The notes below the pieces were generated by a model, which had not been told where the DNA came from, did no database searches, and saw only the letters and a list, made by a program, of their open reading frames with translations. From NCBI RefSeq assembly GCF_902859705.1, contig NZ_CADIJO010000011.1:156413-220412 (forward strand): 64,000 nucleotides of DNA. Direction: 5' to 3'. The position numbers and the translations under genes are program-made. This document shows positions 25,153-33,990 of the stretch, piece by piece. Position 1 is the stretch's first letter. Each line of letters starts with the position of its first letter. This DNA is from Achromobacter deleyi (lineage in GTDB: Bacteria; Pseudomonadota; Gammaproteobacteria; Burkholderiales; Burkholderiaceae_B).

Positions 25153-26295
25153 TTGACCCTGCCTGAACTGAGCTGGACGGAAGGCGACGCCCCCGACCAG
25201 ACCACGCACACCGCCCGCTGGCGCTCGGAAACCGGCGCCACGCCCCCCAAGCGGGTGGTGCTGGCCGACGACCGCACCACCGCGGACATGGCCTACCGCC
25301 AGGCCTGCGAAGGCGTGGGCCTGCTCTGGCGCGGCGACTTCCAGAACGCGCGCCTCTTGCTGCAGGCCATGACCCGGCGGGTGGACAAGCGCCCGCGCAA
25401 GCCGGTCGAGACCTTGCTGGAAGCCTTCAACCAGCATCGCCAGATCCAGTCGCAGCGCGCCCGCATCCTGGGCATGCTGTTGATTCCGTTCGACGCCGGC
25501 CACGGCATTTCGCTGCGCCGCGCGCCCGATGCCCGGCAGGCCTGCGAAGAAGCCCACGGCCCGGCCGACGAGCCCTATGTGGCGTCGCTGCGCGAACTGC
25601 TGGGGTTGATCGGCGCCTTTGAATGGCGCAAGAAAGGCGTGGAGATTCCCGCGCTGAACAACCGCATCCACCCGCACTACGGCGTGTTCTCGCCGCTGCG
25701 CGGCGAATACGTGGACCTGGTCGCCAACACCCCGATGCCGCGCGGCAGCGTGGCCTTCGATATCGGCACCGGCACCGGCGTGCTGGCGGCCGTGCTGGCG
25801 CGCCGCGGCGGCAAGCGCGTCATCGCCACCGACATGGACCCACGCGCGCTGGCCTGCGCCCGCGAAAACCTGGACCGGCTGGGCCTGTCCAAGCAGGTCG
25901 ACGTGGAAGAGGCCGACCTGTTCCCCGAAGGCCGGGTCTCGCTGATCGTCTGCAATCCGCCGTGGCTGCCGGCCCGGCCCAGTTCGCCGGTCGAGCATGC
26001 CGTGTACGACCCGGACAGCCGCATGCTGCGCGGTTTTCTAAACGGCCTGGCGGCGCACCTGACGCCCAACGGCGAAGGCTGGCTGATCCTGTCGGACCTG
26101 GCCGAGCATCTGGGCCTGCGCACCCGCGAGCAATTGCTGGAAATGATCCAGCAGGCCGGCCTGCGGGTGGTCGAGCGCATCGATACGCGCCCGACGCATG
26201 CCCGCGCCAAGGACGCGAACGATCCGCTGTACGCGGCGCGTTCGAAGGAAGTGACGTCGCTGTGGCGGCTGGCGGCGGCCGAGGCTGCGGCCTGA
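25153..26295 (+). CDS. Class I SAM-dependent methyltransferase with NPPW motif
   Basis: A 380-residue protein with a Rossmann-type methyltransferase domain in its second half. The SAM-binding loop AFDIGTGTGVL is at 201-211, ATDMDPRALACARENL follows, and the catalytic CNPPW is at 267-271. The NPPY/W motif marks enzymes that methylate an exocyclic nitrogen (Gln of release factors, rRNA guanine or adenine). The N-terminal 190 residues are a helical domain of unknown role. I take TTG at 25153 as the start because GGAG lies 7 nt upstream; the upstream open frame crosses a terminator. The target is not known. A terminator follows. Confidence 0.85.
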   Translation: MTLPELSWTEGDAPDQTTHTARWRSETGATPPKRVVLADDRTTADMAYRQACEGVGLLWRGDFQNARLLLQAMTRRVDKRPRKPVETLLEAFNQHRQIQSQRARILGMLLIPFDAGHGISLRRAPDARQACEEAHGPADEPYVASLRELLGLIGAFEWRKKGVEIPALNNRIHPHYGVFSPLRGEYVDLVANTPMPRGSVAFDIGTGTGVLAAVLARRGGKRVIATDMDPRALACARENLDRLGLSKQVDVEEADLFPEGRVSLIVCNPPWLPARPSSPVEHAVYDPDSRMLRGFLNGLAAHLTPNGEGWLILSDLAEHLGLRTREQLLEMIQQAGLRVVERIDTRPTHARAKDANDPLYAARSKEVTSLWRLAAAEAAA

Positions 26296-26328
26296 CGGCA
26301 CGCGCCGTGACCCGCTGATCGGCAAACG

Positions 26329-26355
26329 GGCCGGGGAAGCTTCCCCGGCCTTTTT
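26329..26355 (+). terminator. Rho-independent terminator after the methyltransferase
   Basis: An 11-bp perfect palindromic stem (26329-26350) is followed by TTTTT. It abuts the stop codon of the convergent DUF1345 gene at 26355 and could also slow transcription from the other side. Confidence 0.85.
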
Positions 26356-27044
26356 CATGCCCGCCCGGCGGCCACGTTCACGCTGATGGCGATGATGAAG
26401 ACGTTGAAGAAGAAGGCGATGACGCTGTGCATCAGCGCCGTGCGCCGCAGCCGGCGGCTGACGATCTGCACGTCGGACACCTGGAAGGTCATGCCCAGCA
26501 CCAGCGCGAAGTAGGCGAAGTCCCAGTAGTCCGGGTCTTCCTTGCCGGGGAAATCCAGGCCCTTGTGCATGCCGTTGCGGTGGCTGTAGTAGCCGTGGGC
26601 ATAGTGCAGGGCGAAGATCATGTTCATGTACAGCCACGACAGCACGATGCTGACGGCGGCGGCGATCAGGTCCGCCACGCCTTCGGCGCCGCCGGCCGCG
26701 CGCATTTCGGTCCAGAGCGCCAGCATCACCAGGCACGACAGCGCCACGCTGCTCCAGAGCACGCCGGTGCGGCCCACGTCGACCTGCTGGGCCCGTATCC
26801 GCATGGATTCGGGCGTGGCCTTGCCGAAGGCGGCGCCGGTAACCAAGAGGAACACCAGCGCGGCGACGTCAAAGCCCAGCAGGCCGGCGCGGCTGGGCGA
26901 CATGCCGGCCAGGTAAAGGCCCGCGGCCACCGCGACGAACAGCAGGCCGCACAGTACCAGGCGCAGGTGCGCATGGAAGAACGGCAGGCGCGCGACCGCG
27001 GCGGGCGGCGCGTCGGCATCATGATCCTTGACCGGCAGCGACAT
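26355..27044 (-). CDS. DUF1345 membrane protein
   Basis: A 229-residue protein with about five to six membrane helices ([34 protein letters not shown], and a C-terminal pair). The blocks [14 protein letters not shown] and [21 protein letters not shown] are characteristic of DUF1345, a family of unknown function found near transporters and stress genes. The ATG at 27044 is preceded by GGAAGCCCCCC. It is 33 nt downstream of the chromate transporter genes on the same strand and may be part of that unit. Confidence 0.9.
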   Translation of the reverse strand: MSLPVKDHDADAPPAAVARLPFFHAHLRLVLCGLLFVAVAAGLYLAGMSPSRAGLLGFDVAALVFLLVTGAAFGKATPESMRIRAQQVDVGRTGVLWSSVALSCLVMLALWTEMRAAGGAEGVADLIAAAVSIVLSWLYMNMIFALHYAHGYYSHRNGMHKGLDFPGKEDPDYWDFAYFALVLGMTFQVSDVQIVSRRLRRTALMHSVIAFFFNVFIIAISVNVAAGRA

Positions 27045-27077
27045 GGGGGGCTTCCTGACGTGGCAAGAGCCTCAACG

Positions 27078-27602
27078 CTAACCGATAGCCAGCAATCCCA
27101 CCAGCGCGCCGCCGAACAGCAGCCACAGCGGATGAATGCGCGTGGCGCTGCCCAGCACCGCCACCACCGCGGTGATGGCGCCCAACAGCCAGGAATGCAC
27201 CGAGGCCTCGGTGATGAGCGCGGCGCTGGCGGCCACCAGCCCCACCGTCATGGGGAAGATGCCGGCCTGGATCACGCCGCGCCAGGGCCGGTCCTTGAAG
27301 CGTTCCCACAGGCCCAGGGCGATGACCGTGATGATGGACGACGGCCCGAACTTGGCAATGGTGGTCACCAGCATGCCCATCCAGCCGGCCACGTGCCAGC
27401 CCACCAGGGTGACGACCATCAGGTTGGGGCCGGGCGCGGCCTGGCCCAGGGCGAACAGCGCCGAGAAGTCGGCGGCCGTCATCCAGCCGTGTACTTCGAC
27501 GACCTGGCGCTGCATTTCCGGCAGGATGGTGTTGCCCCCGCCGAACGCCAGCACGGACAGCTGCGAAAAGATGATGGCCAGGGCGATCAGGGTCTGGATC
27601 AT
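27078..27602 (-). CDS. chrA: Chromate transporter, C-terminal half protein
   Basis: A 174-residue CHR-domain membrane protein. FSQLSVLAFGGGNTILPEM and GQAAPGPNLMVVTLVGWHVAG are the conserved CHR signature (GGG and PGP motifs). In this short-chain class two paired genes together make the transporter that expels chromate, or in some members moves another oxyanion. It starts at 27602 with ATGA overlap to the other half, so the two are translated together. Confidence 0.9.
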   Translation of the reverse strand: MIQTLIALAIIFSQLSVLAFGGGNTILPEMQRQVVEVHGWMTAADFSALFALGQAAPGPNLMVVTLVGWHVAGWMGMLVTTIAKFGPSSIITVIALGLWERFKDRPWRGVIQAGIFPMTVGLVAASAALITEASVHSWLLGAITAVVAVLGSATRIHPLWLLFGGALVGLLAIG

Positions 27603-28174
27603 CGACGTTGCCTCCAGACCAGCAGGATGCTCAGCGGCGTCAGCACCGCCATGGTGGGCAGCAGCGGAATGCGCAGCACCGCGATGGCGATGAAGCAGGC
27701 CGTGGCCACCAGGCCGGCCAGCCAGTCGCGGCGCTTGAGCACCGGCGTGCCGATCTTGACGGCCATGGAGATCAACAGGCCCGCCGCGGCGGCGGCCAGG
27801 CCGGCGAACAGGTGCTGGATGTGCGGATCGTTCTGGAAGCGGTCGTAGACCATGCCCAGCAGCACCACGATGGCCGAGGGCGCCAGGATCAGGCCCATCA
27901 GCGCGGCAAAGGCGCCGCGCGGGCCGCGGAACTTCATGCCCAGGGCGACCGACAGGTTGATGATGTTTCCGCCCGGCAGGAACTGGCACAGGCCCAGCAG
28001 GTCGGTGAATTCGGCGCCGCTCAGCCAGCGGTGCTTTTCCACCACCATGCGGCGCGCCAGGGGCAGCGCACCGCCGAAGGCCGTCAGGCCCAGCATGAGA
28101 AAGCCGTAGAACAGTTGCCCACAGGTGGGCGGGGGCCGCAGGGCGGCGTCAGGGGGAGTCGATGCTGCGTTCAT
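27599..28174 (-). CDS. chrA: Chromate transporter, N-terminal half protein
   Basis: A 191-residue CHR-domain protein: FYGFLMLGLTAFGGALPLARR and LCQFLPGGNIINLSVALG correspond to the GGG and PGP motifs of the partner, showing the usual duplicated ancestry. The start at 28174 (MNAASTPPDA) is chosen because it removes an unlikely extension reaching into the divergent promoter; the ribosome site is weak. It is divergent from a LysR-type regulator 87 nt away. Chromate specificity is inferred from family only. Confidence 0.9.
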   Translation of the reverse strand: MNAASTPPDAALRPPPTCGQLFYGFLMLGLTAFGGALPLARRMVVEKHRWLSGAEFTDLLGLCQFLPGGNIINLSVALGMKFRGPRGAFAALMGLILAPSAIVVLLGMVYDRFQNDPHIQHLFAGLAAAAAGLLISMAVKIGTPVLKRRDWLAGLVATACFIAIAVLRIPLLPTMAVLTPLSILLVWRQRR

Positions 28175-28228
28175 GATCTTCTGGGTGAATAGACCGCAGC
28201 CTACTCCCGCCCTCAGATAATGTCTAAT

Positions 28229-28252
28229 ATATGACTGGCTCAACATTCATAT
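28229..28252. promoter_or_regulatory. Possible LysR-type operator between chrA and its regulator
   Basis: The inverted repeat ATATGA-N12-TCATAT lies in an A+T-rich patch just before the regulator start (28262) and upstream of chrA. Symmetry and position fit a LysR-type site, and the arms lie close to the regulator's ribosome site, as expected for autorepression. Confidence 0.4.
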
Positions 28253-28261
28253 CGGTTTCAT

Positions 28262-29182
28262 ATGTCATCCGTCGACCTGCGGCTGTTGCGTTACTTCCTG
28301 GCGGTGGCCGAGGAATCCCACCTGACCCGTGCGGCCGCCCGCCTGGGCATCCGCCAGCCGCCGCTGAGCCAGCAGATCCGCGTGCTGGAAGAAGAGCTGG
28401 GCGTGACGCTGTTCCACCGCCTGCCGCGCGGCATGGAACTGACCGAGAGCGGCCGCGCGCTGTTGGCGGATGCGCGCAGCATCCTGGCGCTGGTGGACCA
28501 GGCGGTGGACGGCGTGCGGCGCGTGTCGCTGGGCGAGGCCGGGCGCCTGACCGTGGGCTTTACCGGGTCGGCGGCCTTCCACCCCTTCGTGCCGTCGGTG
28601 ATCCGGCGCTTTCGTGAAATTGCGCCGCAGGTGCGGCTGGTGCTGGAAGAAAGCAGCACCGGCGAACTGATGGAAGAGGTACGCGACGGCCGGGTGGACG
28701 TGGCCTTCATTCGCGGCTCGCACGGCGTCGAGCGCGGCGTGGCGTTCGAGACCGTGCTGGAAGAAAGCATGCTGGCCGCCTTTCCGGCGGACCACCCCAT
28801 GGTCAAGGGCCGCGCCCGCAAGCGCATCGCGCTGTCCGAGCTGGCCGAGGAATCCCTGATTCTCTATCGGCGCCACAGCGGCCCGGGCCTGTACGACGCC
28901 ATCATCACGGCCTGCGGCGCGGCCGGCTTCAGCCCCCGCGTGGCACAGGAAGCGCCGCGCATGCTGTCCACGCTGAGCCTGGTGGCGGCGGGCCTGGGCG
29001 TATCGCTGGTGCCGGCCTCGCTGCGGCGGGTCAACATCGAAGGGGTGGTGTACGTGAACGTCACGGGGCCGGTGGAACTGCGCGCGCCGCTGACGCTGAT
29101 CTGGCGCGACGCGCCGCTGTCCGGCGCCATCCGCCGGCTGATCGAAGAGGTGCGGGCGCACCGCGAAACGCCCGAGGCCTGA
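28262..29182 (+). CDS. LysR-family transcriptional regulator
   Basis: A 306-residue LTTR. The helix-turn-helix is in the first 65 residues (LRYFLAVAEESHLTRAAARL, QPPLSQQIRVLEEELGVTLF), and a periplasmic-binding-like effector domain follows. It most resembles the BenM/CatM-CbbR type in its helix region. It is divergent from the chromate transporter pair and probably controls it. The stop lies 44 nt before murI. Confidence 0.93.
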   Translation: MSSVDLRLLRYFLAVAEESHLTRAAARLGIRQPPLSQQIRVLEEELGVTLFHRLPRGMELTESGRALLADARSILALVDQAVDGVRRVSLGEAGRLTVGFTGSAAFHPFVPSVIRRFREIAPQVRLVLEESSTGELMEEVRDGRVDVAFIRGSHGVERGVAFETVLEESMLAAFPADHPMVKGRARKRIALSELAEESLILYRRHSGPGLYDAIITACGAAGFSPRVAQEAPRMLSTLSLVAAGLGVSLVPASLRRVNIEGVVYVNVTGPVELRAPLTLIWRDAPLSGAIRRLIEEVRAHRETPEA

Positions 29183-29226
29183 GGCGGCGCTACACTTGCC
29201 GGCACCTTTGTTTTTGCCCAATCGAA

Positions 29227-30030
29227 ATGGCTGCCCCCCATCCCATAGGCGTGTATGACTCCGGCGTCGGCGGACTGAGCGTCTTGCGCGCCATCCGCGA
29301 CGCGCTGCCGCAGGAAGACCTGCTGTACCTGGCGGACTCGGCCCACGTGCCCTACGGCGAAAAAAGCCAGGACTACGTGCAGCAACGCTCGCTGGCCATC
29401 GCCGACTATTTCGTGTCGCGCCAGGCCCGGGCCATGGTGGTGGCATGCAACACCGCCACCGCCGCCGCCATCGCCGCGCTGCGCGCGCGCCATCCCGACC
29501 TGATCATCATCGGCGTGGAACCGGCGATCAAGCCGGCCGCCCACCTGACGCACAGCGGCGTGGTCGGCGTGTTCGCCACCACCGGCACGCTGGCCAGCCC
29601 CAAGTTCGCCGCGCTGGTGCAACGCGAGGCGCCCGAGATCCGCATCCTGTTCCGCCCCTGCCCCGAATGGGTGCTGCTGGTGGAACAGGGCGAGATCAGC
29701 GGCCCGAAGGCCGCGCAGGCGGTGGCCGCGCCGGTGCGCGAACTGCTGGACCAGGGCGCGGACGCGCTGGTGCTGGGCTGCACCCACTTTCCGTTCCTGC
29801 GCGAGGCGATTGCCGCGGCCGCCGGCCCCACCGTGCCGCTGCTGGAAACCGGCGGCCCCGTGGCGCGCCGGCTGCGTCACCAGTTGCAGGAACGCGGGTG
29901 GCTGAAGATGGACGGGCCGGGCACGCTGGCACTGGAAACCACCGGCGACCCGGCGGCGTTGGCGCAAATGGGCGCGCGGCTGCTCGGCCTGCCGGCCCAG
30001 GCCACGCAGACGCCTGCGCAATCGCGCTAG
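29227..30030 (+). CDS. murI: Glutamate racemase
   Basis: MurI makes D-glutamate for peptidoglycan. The 267 residues show YDSGVGGLSVLRAIRDAL with the catalytic Asp, VACNTATAAAIAALRARHP with the first cysteine, and LGCTHFPFLREAI with the second cysteine and histidine. The length is normal. The upstream sequence is TTTGTTTTTGCCC before the ATG, with no strong ribosome site. Confidence 0.96.
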   Translation: MAAPHPIGVYDSGVGGLSVLRAIRDALPQEDLLYLADSAHVPYGEKSQDYVQQRSLAIADYFVSRQARAMVVACNTATAAAIAALRARHPDLIIIGVEPAIKPAAHLTHSGVVGVFATTGTLASPKFAALVQREAPEIRILFRPCPEWVLLVEQGEISGPKAAQAVAAPVRELLDQGADALVLGCTHFPFLREAIAAAAGPTVPLLETGGPVARRLRHQLQERGWLKMDGPGTLALETTGDPAALAQMGARLLGLPAQATQTPAQSR

Positions 30031-30159
30031 GTGCGGTCGGTCCCGCGCTGTCCGTCGTGGCAGTGGCCGTTGGGGGGGAAATCCCGGCGTCATTTGATCC
30101 GGCGCACCCCGCATTGCTGAATAATTCCTTAAAGTAGGGTCATCTACCAAGGAGACGCG

Positions 30160-30585
30160 ATGAAACGCATTCTGATCCCCGTGGACGGCTCGACGCATGC
30201 GGTGCATGCGGTGCGCGCCCTGTTGCAGGCGCGCCGCTACGACCCGGTCGAACGCGTCGAGCTCCTGACCGTGCAGATTCCGCTGCAGGCCGGCAAGATC
30301 GGCCGCGGCCTGTCGCAGGCCGACATCGACACCTATCACCGCGAAGAAGGCGATGCCGCACTGCGCGAAGCCAGCGCACTGCTGGCCGCCGAGGGCGTGC
30401 CTTTTGGCGAACGCGTCGAGATCGGCGCCCCCGCCGAGACCATCGTGCGCGTGGCCGACGAAATCGATGCCGATGAAATCTACATGGGCACGCGCGGGCT
30501 GGGGTCCGTGGCGGCGCTGTTCATGGGGTCCGTCGCCACCCGCGTGCTGCACCTGGCTTCGCTGCCCGTCACCCTGGTCAAGTAA
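30160..30585 (+). CDS. Universal stress protein (UspA family)
   Basis: A single 141-residue Usp domain. The nucleotide-binding motif MGTRGLGSVAALFMGSVATR matches the G-2x-G-9x-G-S/T pattern of ATP-binding members. It begins KRILIPVDGSTHAVHAV. A good AAGGAGACGCG ribosome site precedes the ATG at 30160. The second Usp gene follows after 11 nt; the two are a tandem pair and probably one transcript. Confidence 0.94.
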   Translation: MKRILIPVDGSTHAVHAVRALLQARRYDPVERVELLTVQIPLQAGKIGRGLSQADIDTYHREEGDAALREASALLAAEGVPFGERVEIGAPAETIVRVADEIDADEIYMGTRGLGSVAALFMGSVATRVLHLASLPVTLVK

Positions 30586-30596
30586 AGGAGCCCGCC

Positions 30597-31025
30597 ATGC
30601 TGAACATCCTGGTCCCGGTCGATGGTTCCGACGACGCCAACCGCGCCGTGCTGCACGCGCGCCAGCTTGCCCAAGGCGCGAAGGACGCGCGCATTCACCT
30701 GCTCAACATCCAGACGCCGCCGCAGGGCCGCGCCGGCCTGTCGCGGCTGGTCACGCAGGAAATGATCGACGAATACTACGTGCGCGAAGGCCAGGAGGCC
30801 GCCGACGAAGCGCGCAAGCTGCTCGACGTGACCGGCACCGACTACACCAGCCATGTCGAATTCGGCAATCCGGCGGTAGAGATCAACGCCTACGCGCAGC
30901 AGCACCAATGCGAACGCATCGTCATGGGCACGCGCGGACGCGGCGCCTTCGCGGGCATGCTGATCGGATCGGTCGCCAACCAGGTCGTGCAACTGGCCGA
31001 GGTGCCGGTCACGCTGGTGAAGTAA
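30597..31025 (+). CDS. Universal stress protein (UspA family)
   Basis: A 142-residue Usp paralogue of the gene before it, with LVPVDGSDDANRAVLHARQL at the start and MGTRGRGAFAGMLIGSVANQ as the ATP-binding motif. The AAAGGAGCCCGCC ribosome site is strong. The last 17 nt overlap the convergent sensor kinase gene. Confidence 0.94.
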   Translation: MLNILVPVDGSDDANRAVLHARQLAQGAKDARIHLLNIQTPPQGRAGLSRLVTQEMIDEYYVREGQEAADEARKLLDVTGTDYTSHVEFGNPAVEINAYAQQHQCERIVMGTRGRGAFAGMLIGSVANQVVQLAEVPVTLVK

Positions 31026-32391
31026 GCGCCGGCAGCGTCAGCGTCACGCGCAGGCCGCCCAGCGGCGCCTGCTCGGCGCGCACGTCGCCGCCATACGTGC
31101 TGGCCAGGTCGCGCACGATATCCAGCCCCAGCCCCGAACCGGGCCGCTGTTCGTCCATGCGCACGCCGCGTTCGAAAACGCGTTCGCGCTCGCCTTCGGC
31201 AATGCCGGGGCCGTCGTCATCGATCTGGATCTGCAGGCGGTCGGGCGACGCGGCATGGGCGTGGATATGCACGCGCCCCGCGGCCCACTTGCAGGCGTTG
31301 TCCAGCAGGTTGCCCACCATTTCCTGCAGGTCCTGCTCTTCGCCGCGAAAGATCAGGCCATCGGCGAAATCGGTCATATCAAGGTCCAGCTCACGCGCGG
31401 CATAGAGCCGGCGCATGACGCGCAGCAGCGCCTCGACCGGCGGCCGCAGCGGCGTGCGCCCGCCTTCGGTGCCCGACGCCGCAGCGGCGCGGGCGCGCGC
31501 CAGGTGGTAGTCGATCTGGCGTTGCGCCAGCGCGACCTGTTCGCGCGCCAGGCGGGCGAACGGCCCGTCTTCACGCGCGGCGGCATTGGCCAGGATCGTC
31601 AGCGGGGTCTTCACGGCGTGGGCCAGGTTGCCGGCCTGCGTGCGGGCCCGCTGCACGATGTCGGCGTTGACGGCCAGCACGCGGTTGAAGTCGTCCACCA
31701 GGGGCTGGATTTCGCTGGGATAACGGCCGTCGATGCGCACGCTGTTACCGCCCTGCTGCGCGGCCAGCTGGCGACGCAGCCGCCCCAGCGGCCGCAACCC
31801 CACCGCCACCTGCACCACCGCCGCCGCGACCAGCCCGGCCGCCAGCGCGCCCAGCGACAGCAGCAGCATGTGGTTGAAGCGCTCGATCGGTTCGGCCAGC
31901 ACCTGGCGGTCGGCGGCGACGACCAGGCGCAGCGTGGCGGCGTCGGCGTCTTCGGGTTTGAGCGTGCGTGTCAGCGCGGTCAGGCCATGGCCTTCGGGGC
32001 CGGTGATGTCGTAGGCGCCGTCGGCGCTGTCGGCCGTGGGCAAGGCCAGCACCTGGTCCCACAGCGAGCGCGAACGCGCCACGCCCGCGGCCGCCAGGCG
32101 GCCTTGTTCGTCCAGCCGGTCGATCTGCCAGTACAGGCCGGATAGCGGCTGCTCCAGCCGCGGATCGCTCAGCGGCGGGGCCACCACCGGCCGGCCGTCG
32201 GGCGCGACGCTGACCGCCGCGGTCAGCTGGTTCAGGTGCAGCGCCAGTTCGGCCCGCAATTGCTCGGTGATGTGCTGGCGAAACAGGCTGCCCAGGCCCC
32301 AGCCGGCCAGCACGATGGTCAGCGCGATCCAGGCCAGCGTGCCGGCCAGCAGCCGCCAGCGCAGTGACCCGGGCGTGCGCGGCACGGTCAT
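31009..32391 (-). CDS. Two-component sensor histidine kinase (PhoQ-like)
   Basis: The protein has 460 residues with two membrane helices (about 14-36 and 170-195) that flank a periplasmic sensor region, then HAMP. The phosphoacceptor is in AGNLAHAVKTPLTIL, the N box in MVGNLLDNACKWA, and the G boxes in DDGPGIAEGERERVFERG and GSGLGLDIVRDLA. It starts by ATGA overlap with the response regulator, so the pair is coupled. The layout with PepSY genes resembles PhoPQ-like systems of betaproteobacteria that answer cations or antimicrobial peptides; the signal is not known here. Confidence 0.94.
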   Translation of the reverse strand: MTVPRTPGSLRWRLLAGTLAWIALTIVLAGWGLGSLFRQHITEQLRAELALHLNQLTAAVSVAPDGRPVVAPPLSDPRLEQPLSGLYWQIDRLDEQGRLAAAGVARSRSLWDQVLALPTADSADGAYDITGPEGHGLTALTRTLKPEDADAATLRLVVAADRQVLAEPIERFNHMLLLSLGALAAGLVAAAVVQVAVGLRPLGRLRRQLAAQQGGNSVRIDGRYPSEIQPLVDDFNRVLAVNADIVQRARTQAGNLAHAVKTPLTILANAAAREDGPFARLAREQVALAQRQIDYHLARARAAAASGTEGGRTPLRPPVEALLRVMRRLYAARELDLDMTDFADGLIFRGEEQDLQEMVGNLLDNACKWAAGRVHIHAHAASPDRLQIQIDDDGPGIAEGERERVFERGVRMDEQRPGSGLGLDIVRDLASTYGGDVRAEQAPLGGLRVTLTLPALTSPA

Positions 32392-33050
32392 GTGCCGCTC
32401 GCCAGCCGATAACCCAGCCCGCGCACGGTTTCGATGGTGTCCGGCGGCAGCTTCTTGCGCAGGCGGCCGATGAAGACTTCGATGGTGTTGGAGTCGCGGT
32501 CGTGGTCCTGCGCGTAGATGTGTTCGGTGAGTTCGCTGCGCGAAATCACTTCGCCCGCACGCTGCATCAGCACCGCCAGCACCTTGAATTCATGGCTGGT
32601 CAGGTTGAGCGCCTGGCCGTTCACCGTGACCTTGGCCTGGCGCGTGTCGAGCATCAGCGGGCCGCAGCGCCATTGCGCGCTGGCATGGCCGCTGTGGCGG
32701 CGCAGCAGCGCGCGCACGCGGGCCAGCAGCTCTTCCATGTGAAAAGGCTTGGTCAGGTAGTCGTCCGCGCCCGCGTCGATGCCGGCGACCTTTTCGTGCC
32801 AGTTGGCACGCGCGGTCAGGATCAGCACCGGCATGCCGTGGCCGGCGGCGCGCCACTGCTTGAGCACGGTCAGCCCGTCCATCACGGGCAGGCCCAGGTC
32901 CAGCACCACCACGTCGTAGGTCTCGACTTCGCCCATGTAATGGGCGGTGGCGCCGTCGGCCGCGGTGTCGACGGTGTAGCCGGCCTGGCGCAGGGCGTCG
33001 GCCAACTGCGCGGCCAGGGTGGGTTCGTCTTCGACAACGAGCAGGCGCAT
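32388..33050 (-). CDS. OmpR-family response regulator
   Basis: A 220-residue receiver plus winged-helix regulator. The phosphorylated aspartate is Asp51 (VVVLDLGLPVMDG). The acidic pocket EDE is at 7-9, the lysine is in YLTKPFHMEEL, and the C-terminal DNA-binding domain ends in IETVRGLGYRLA. It is translated with the downstream kinase and overlaps the upstream PepSY gene by one base. It probably binds the 11-bp direct repeat at 33490-33508. Confidence 0.95.
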   Translation of the reverse strand: MRLLVVEDEPTLAAQLADALRQAGYTVDTAADGATAHYMGEVETYDVVVLDLGLPVMDGLTVLKQWRAAGHGMPVLILTARANWHEKVAGIDAGADDYLTKPFHMEELLARVRALLRRHSGHASAQWRCGPLMLDTRQAKVTVNGQALNLTSHEFKVLAVLMQRAGEVISRSELTEHIYAQDHDRDSNTIEVFIGRLRKKLPPDTIETVRGLGYRLASGT

Positions 33051-33397
33051 CAGTGTTTGTTCCGGAACTGGATGTCGCGGCCCTTGATGCCCAGCACGGA
33101 GCCGTCACGCGCGTCGATCTTCAGCTTGACCAGGTTGCCGCCGGGCTGCAGCAGCCGGATCTCGTACAGATAGATGCCGTCGTCTTCTTCGAATTCAACC
33201 TTCATGACCTGGCCGGGGTAATCGCGTTCGACGATATCGAGCACCGCGCGCAGCGGCAGCACCTTGCCGGCCTGCAGGGCCTGGCGGGCCTGTTCGTGGT
33301 CGCTTTCGTCGGCGCGGCCGGGGCCGGGGCCGATGGCCAGCGCCGCGGCCAGCGCGCCGCCGGACAGCCAGAGAGCGATGCGCTTGCCTGCGGTCAT
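33050..33397 (-). CDS. PepSY-domain periplasmic protein
   Basis: A 115-residue protein with a signal peptide (MTAGKRIALWLSGGALAAAL) and one PepSY domain (VLPLRAVLDIVERDYPGQVM, DGIYLYEIRLLQPGGNLVKL, DARDGSVLGIKGRD). PepSY domains are thought to bind peptides or modulate proteases and sensors in the envelope. First gene of the leftward PepSY-regulator-kinase operon, it is divergent from a second PepSY gene. It could feed back on the kinase. Confidence 0.9.
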   Translation of the reverse strand: MTAGKRIALWLSGGALAAALAIGPGPGRADESDHEQARQALQAGKVLPLRAVLDIVERDYPGQVMKVEFEEDDGIYLYEIRLLQPGGNLVKLKIDARDGSVLGIKGRDIQFRNKH

Positions 33398-33489
33398 GGG
33401 GAGTTCCGTGATGGGTGGCGTCCAGGATAACGCGGGACGCCGGGGAAAAACAGAGTCGGCACTACCCCTTCGTTATAGCGAAACGAGGA

Positions 33490-33508
33490 TGAACGGCAGG
33501 TGAACGGC
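33490..33508. promoter_or_regulatory. 11-bp-spaced direct repeat TGAACGGC, likely response-regulator box
   Basis: TGAACGGC occurs at 33490-33497 and again at 33501-33508, an exact 11-bp period. OmpR/PhoB-type regulators bind direct half-sites with this spacing. It lies in the 199-bp gap between divergent PepSY genes, so it could control both; autoregulation by the neighbouring regulator is inferred. Confidence 0.5.
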
Positions 33509-33596
33509 GGCTTCAGAAACGGTTCATGGGCCGGCCCGAATAATGCATGCATGGCCGGCCTGTTGGCCATATTCCATCACACAAGGAGCTATCACC

Positions 33597-33935
33597 ATGA
33601 CGATGACCCTCAAGCCTTCGATCCGCCACACCCTGGCCGCCTTCGCCCTGGGCGCGGCCACCCTGACCAGCGCCGCAGCCTTCGCCCAGGCCGCCCCGCA
33701 GCCGGCCGCGGCCCCGGCCGCCCCTGTCGCAACCCAGGCCGCCCCCGCGCAGATCCTGACCGTGCGCCAGATCTACGACAGCCTGACAGCCGCCGGCTAC
33801 CGCAACATCACCGAGATCGAGCTGGAGCACCACCGCGGCTACGACGTCAAGGCCGATGACCCGCAAGGCCAGCGCGTGAAGCTGCGCGTGGATGCGCAGA
33901 CCGGCGCCGTACTGCGCAGCCGCATCAAGGATTGA
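33597..33935 (+). CDS. PepSY-domain secreted protein
   Basis: A 112-residue protein with a signal peptide ending AAAFAQA, a short Ala/Pro linker and a PepSY domain (ILTVRQIYDSLTAAGYRNIT, YDVKADDPQGQRVKLRVD, TGAVLRSRIKD). The ATG at 33597 follows ACAAGGAGCTATCACC. It is divergent from the other PepSY gene and 55 nt upstream of the flavocytochrome reductase, so it is probably co-transcribed with that gene and under the same regulator. Confidence 0.9.
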   Translation: MTMTLKPSIRHTLAAFALGAATLTSAAAFAQAAPQPAAAPAAPVATQAAPAQILTVRQIYDSLTAAGYRNITEIELEHHRGYDVKADDPQGQRVKLRVDAQTGAVLRSRIKD

Positions 33936-33990
33936 TGCGCACCACGGGGCCCGGCGCCGCCGGGCCCGGCATGACACGCTGGAGCCCCTC

